10,008 bases of DNA, from assembly GCA_027622495.1 (NCBI GenBank), contig JAQBYL010000130.1, positions 1 through 10,008 of the forward strand, written 5' to 3'. Position numbers and translations under genes: made by a program. The notes under the pieces were generated by a model that was not told the DNA's origin, did no database searches, and saw only the letters and a program-made list of their open reading frames with translations. This stretch comes from Pseudomonadota bacterium (GTDB lineage Bacteria > Pseudomonadota > Gammaproteobacteria > Pseudomonadales > Azotimanducaceae). Positions 7,783 through 10,008 of the stretch are shown piece by piece (positions within the stretch are counted from its first letter, which is position 1; every line of letters begins with the position of its first letter).

Positions 7783-8986
7783 CTAGCACAAACCGAGGAC
7801 GCGTTTGGCAAGTACGTCGCGCTGAATTTCGCTTGCACCGGAATAGATTGTTGCTGCCCGTTCGTTCAGGTATGTGGGCATTGCCGTGATGGCATGGGCG
7901 GGGCCGATGACGGGTGCCTGTAAAAAAGGATTGAGCACATCAGGCTGAAAAGGCAGGCCGTAGTAGCCAACAGCCCGTGCTGCAAGCTCAGTTATTGTCT
8001 GTTTCACTTCGGAACCCAGGGTCTTCAGCATGGATGACAATGCCCCTGGCCCTTTTTTACCCTCTGCAGACAGAACCCGAAGCTCCATCGCTTCCACGGT
8101 GTAGAGATGCACCTCCGCCTGAGCCATCGCTTTTTTAAATGACGCGTCACTGGCCAGTTGACCGCCGTCGTCTGATCGTTCAATCCAAGCCACACGTTTC
8201 AGATGTTCGAGAAGCTCACGTACCCAACCGGTATTCACATTGTTGGATCGCGCAAACTGCATCAGTACCTTTGCCACCTGCCAGCCTTCATCCTCGGGGC
8301 CAATGCGGTTGCTTACGGGAACACGAACGTCATTGAAGAAAACCTGATTCACTTCGTGGTCGCCACTCAGCGTGATGATGGGTTGAACCTCGATGCCGGG
8401 GGTGTTCATCTCGATGATCAGGAACGTGATGCCCTGTTGCTTGTAAGGCTCAATCGATGTTCTGACCAGACAGAACATATGGGTTGCGAACTGTGCGCCG
8501 GGGGTCCAAATCTTCGAGCCGTTGAGTATGTAGTTCTCATCCACACGGTTGGCTTTTAACTTAAGTGAGGCCAGGTCCGATCCGGCTGACGGCTCAGAAT
8601 AGCCCTGACACCAGATGTCCTGCCCACGCAGTATTCGCGGCAGGTAATAGTGCTTCTGTGCCTCGCTCCCATGAGCCATCAGCACCGGCCCCAGATGGCG
8701 TATACCCATGTTGAATAAAAGCGGTGCTCCAGCACGAAAGCACTCCATGCTGAAGACATAACGTTTCAGAGCATTCCAGCCGGTCCCGCCACTCCTGTGG
8801 CCATGTCGGCGCGGCCCAACCCTGCTTCGACAGGATCTTGTACCAGCGTTGCCCCGCATCCATGTGGCTGTGCACGCCGGTTGTGAGGCGTGCAGCCCTT
8901 ATCAGCTCCTCATCCAGATGGGTGTCAAGAAACCGACAAACTTCGTTTCTGAACTCCTTCTCCGCGGGTGGCAGCGAAACAAGCAT
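7783..8986 (-). pseudogene. Acyl-CoA dehydrogenase (FadE-like), frameshifted
   Basis: FAD-dependent alpha,beta-dehydrogenation of an acyl-CoA; exact substrate unknown. The N-terminal part begins at ATG 8986 (MLVSLPPAEKEFRNEV, a typical family start; an in-frame ATG at 9040 is possible) and runs to KQGWAAPTWPQE. It then breaks: after GAG (8794-8792) a single T precedes GGC (8790), where a full codon is expected (PQE-Y/W-GGTGW). Two bases are therefore missing and the rest continues in another frame. The second part holds the family signature YSEPSAGSD (about 8575-8601) and the C-terminal IYSGASEIQRDVLAKRVLGL. Restored, the protein would be about 400 residues, the normal length. The position of the classical catalytic Glu (YEGT in MCAD) is Ser here, as relatives of this branch often lack it. 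The protein ends VLGLC, where relatives often end LPR or similar, and the receptor remnant starts within a few bases. Sequencing error remains possible for the frameshift. Confidence 0.85.
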
Positions 8987-9052
8987 GCGCGGCAATACCG
9001 ATTTGTGACCAAGGCATGATCTTCGGCCGCAGCGGTGCATTGAGGTATATGT

Positions 9053-9058
9053 ATTATC
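9053..9058 (-). promoter_or_regulatory. Possible -10 element for the acyl-CoA dehydrogenase gene
   Basis: Read on the minus strand, GATAAT matches the sigma-70 -10 consensus at five of six bases and lies upstream of both candidate start codons. The corresponding -35 position (GTGGGG at a 17-bp spacer) is a poor match, so this is tentative or would need an activator. Confidence 0.25.
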
Positions 9059-9072
9059 CGAATTGCAGTTCG
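9059..9072. promoter_or_regulatory. Palindromic operator candidate 1
   Basis: CGAATTGCAGTTCG is a 14-bp palindrome with one mismatched pair. It lies in the 116-170 bp region between the divergent dehydrogenase and porin genes, directly next to the possible minus-strand -10. It shares the pattern CGAAnnGCnGTTC with a second site 39 bp away, which makes it more likely to be a regulator binding site than chance. The regulator is unknown. Confidence 0.4.
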
Positions 9073-9097
9073 AGACCCCACGGATTCTACGGATGCA

Positions 9098-9111
9098 CGA
9101 ACGGCTGTTCC
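9098..9111. promoter_or_regulatory. Palindromic operator candidate 2
   Basis: CGAACGGCTGTTCC contains a 12-bp near-palindrome (GAACGGCTGTTC) and matches candidate 1 at 10 of 14 positions with identical half-site spacing. It lies about 45 bp before the porin start, just upstream of a weak TGCTATGTT extended -10-like sequence (9115-9123), where a repressor could block the promoter. It also resembles the LexA box of Gram-positive bacteria (CGAAC-N4-GTTC), but that box is not the usual gammaproteobacterial form, so LexA control is not claimed. Confidence 0.4.
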
Positions 9112-9156
9112 GATTGCTATGTTAGCGACCCTTATCGCAGTCGGGTCGTGGGTCCC

Positions 9157-10008
9157 ATGAAAAAGTCGCAGTGGGTGCTGTGTGCCAGCATAGCAGGGTT
9201 GTTGGCACTGGCTCCCGGGTCGGGTGTGAGCTCGGCGATGGAGGATCTGACCAGAATGGTCCGCGAGGGCCAGACCACATTCGACTTTCGCTATCGTTAT
9301 GAGAACGTTGATCAGGATGGCTTCAAGGAAGATGCTGATGCGTCAACGTTGCGCAGTCGTTTGACCTATACGAGCGCTGATCTCAACAACTTCAGCTTTC
9401 TCGTCGAAGCGGACTATGTCAGCGTGATCGGGTCCGAACGTTACAACTCAACCGTCAACGGCAAAACACAGTACCCGACGGTTACGGACCCGGATGGTTT
9501 TGATCTCAATCAGGCGCTCATTCGTTTCAAGACCGATGGTGTGACCGCAACGCTCGGCCGACAGCGGATTCTGCACGGCAGTCAGCGTTTTGTCGGGGGC
9601 GTTGGCTGGAGACAGAATGAACAGACCTATGACGGCTTGCGTGGTGAGTTCTCTTTTGGCAAGCGCGTGCATCTCGATTACAGCTACGTTGGCAATGTAA
9701 ACAGGGTTTTCGGCCCCGACGATGGAGTGCAACCGGGCGACTGGAAATCAGACACGCATCTTCTGCGCGGTACATTTGATCTGCACGAAAAGCACAAGAT
9801 CGTTGCAGTGGCCTATCTGATGGACTTCGACAACGATAACGGTCCGCTGAACTCCAATGCGACCTATGGGCTGGATTACATGGGTGAGATCGGCCCTGTT
9901 GGCCTTAAAGCTTCTGTGGCGCAGCAGACCGATTACGGCGAAAGCCCCCTGAACTACGATGCAACCTACTATCTGATCGAAGCTAAGCTTTCGCTGCCGG
10001 TGGTACTT
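9157..10008 (+). CDS. Alginate-export-family outer-membrane porin (3'-partial)
   Basis: The frame opens at ATG 9157 and stays open for 284 codons to the window end; the stop is outside. The N-terminus MKKSQWVLCASIAGLLALAP is a Sec signal peptide with probable cleavage after VSSA (residue 27). The mature part shows alternating polar/hydrophobic, aromatic-rich beta-strands: TTFDFRYRYENVDQDGF, STLRSRLTY, FSFLVEADYVSV, QALIRFKTDGVTATLGRQRI, TYDGLRGEFSF and HLDYSYVGNV. This pattern, with LGRQRI followed by WRQNEQTYDG, is characteristic of the alginate-export (AlgE-like) barrel family, many of whose members are general outer-membrane channels unrelated to alginate. The cargo cannot be told from the sequence. 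There is no strong Shine-Dalgarno before the ATG (GGGTCCC only). It is divergent from the acyl-CoA dehydrogenase gene, with two palindromic operator candidates between them. Confidence 0.85.
   Translation, partial: MKKSQWVLCASIAGLLALAPGSGVSSAMEDLTRMVREGQTTFDFRYRYENVDQDGFKEDADASTLRSRLTYTSADLNNFSFLVEADYVSVIGSERYNSTVNGKTQYPTVTDPDGFDLNQALIRFKTDGVTATLGRQRILHGSQRFVGGVGWRQNEQTYDGLRGEFSFGKRVHLDYSYVGNVNRVFGPDDGVQPGDWKSDTHLLRGTFDLHEKHKIVAVAYLMDFDNDNGPLNSNATYGLDYMGEIGPVGLKASVAQQTDYGESPLNYDATYYLIEAKLSLPVVL

Noticed and set aside
8788..8794. Programmed ribosomal frameshifting in the acyl-CoA dehydrogenase
   Set aside because: There is no slippery heptamer or stimulatory structure, the family is not known for recoding, and the missing two bases remove a conserved codon; mutation or sequence error is simpler.
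9157..10008. A specific alginate export role for the porin
   Set aside because: Family resemblance alone does not fix cargo, and no alginate biosynthesis genes are in the window.

Overview
The window reads as bacterial chromosomal DNA of moderate to slightly high GC. It is most consistent with a free-living, probably marine, gammaproteobacterium. That is an inference from gene content: Gram-negative outer-membrane proteins (a TonB-dependent receptor and an alginate-export-type porin), a cytochrome cd1 nitrite reductase, an acyl-CoA dehydrogenase and a TolB-propeller amidohydrolase. No rRNA, tRNA, CRISPR array, transposase or phage gene was seen.

Layout. (1) Positions 1-2991, plus strand: the 3' part of a large propeller-amidohydrolase fusion whose start lies outside the window. 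(2) Positions 3063-3554, minus strand, convergent with it: a small membrane-anchored protein of unknown function. (3) Positions 3555-3715: a non-coding gap rich in inverted repeats. (4) Positions 3716-5836, minus strand: a nirS-type nitrite reductase carrying an extra N-terminal cytochrome c domain, with a strong ribosome binding site. (5) Positions 5876-7774, minus strand: a heme/hemoglobin-type TonB-dependent receptor that has lost its 5' end. (6) Positions 7783-8986, minus strand: an acyl-CoA dehydrogenase interrupted by a frameshift; its stop codon almost touches the truncated receptor. (7) Positions 8987-9156: a divergent promoter region with two similar 14-bp palindromes. (8) Positions 9157-10008, plus strand: the 5' part of an alginate-export-family outer-membrane porin.

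Functional reading. The intact metabolic gene is the nitrite reductase, which would reduce nitrite to nitric oxide in the periplasm. No heme d1 biosynthesis genes (nirF, nirE, nirJ, nirD-type) are in the window. The two genes upstream of it on the same strand both look damaged: a 2-nt frameshift in the dehydrogenase, and a missing signal peptide and half-plug in the receptor. Either this locus has undergone a deletion and is decaying, or there are assembly or sequencing errors here; the sequence alone cannot separate the two. The points most worth a second look are the two-heme-c NirS architecture, the damaged dehydrogenase/receptor junction, the compound inverted repeat downstream of nirS, and the paired palindromes in the divergent promoter region. 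I did not find convincing evidence of a wholly new multi-gene system.
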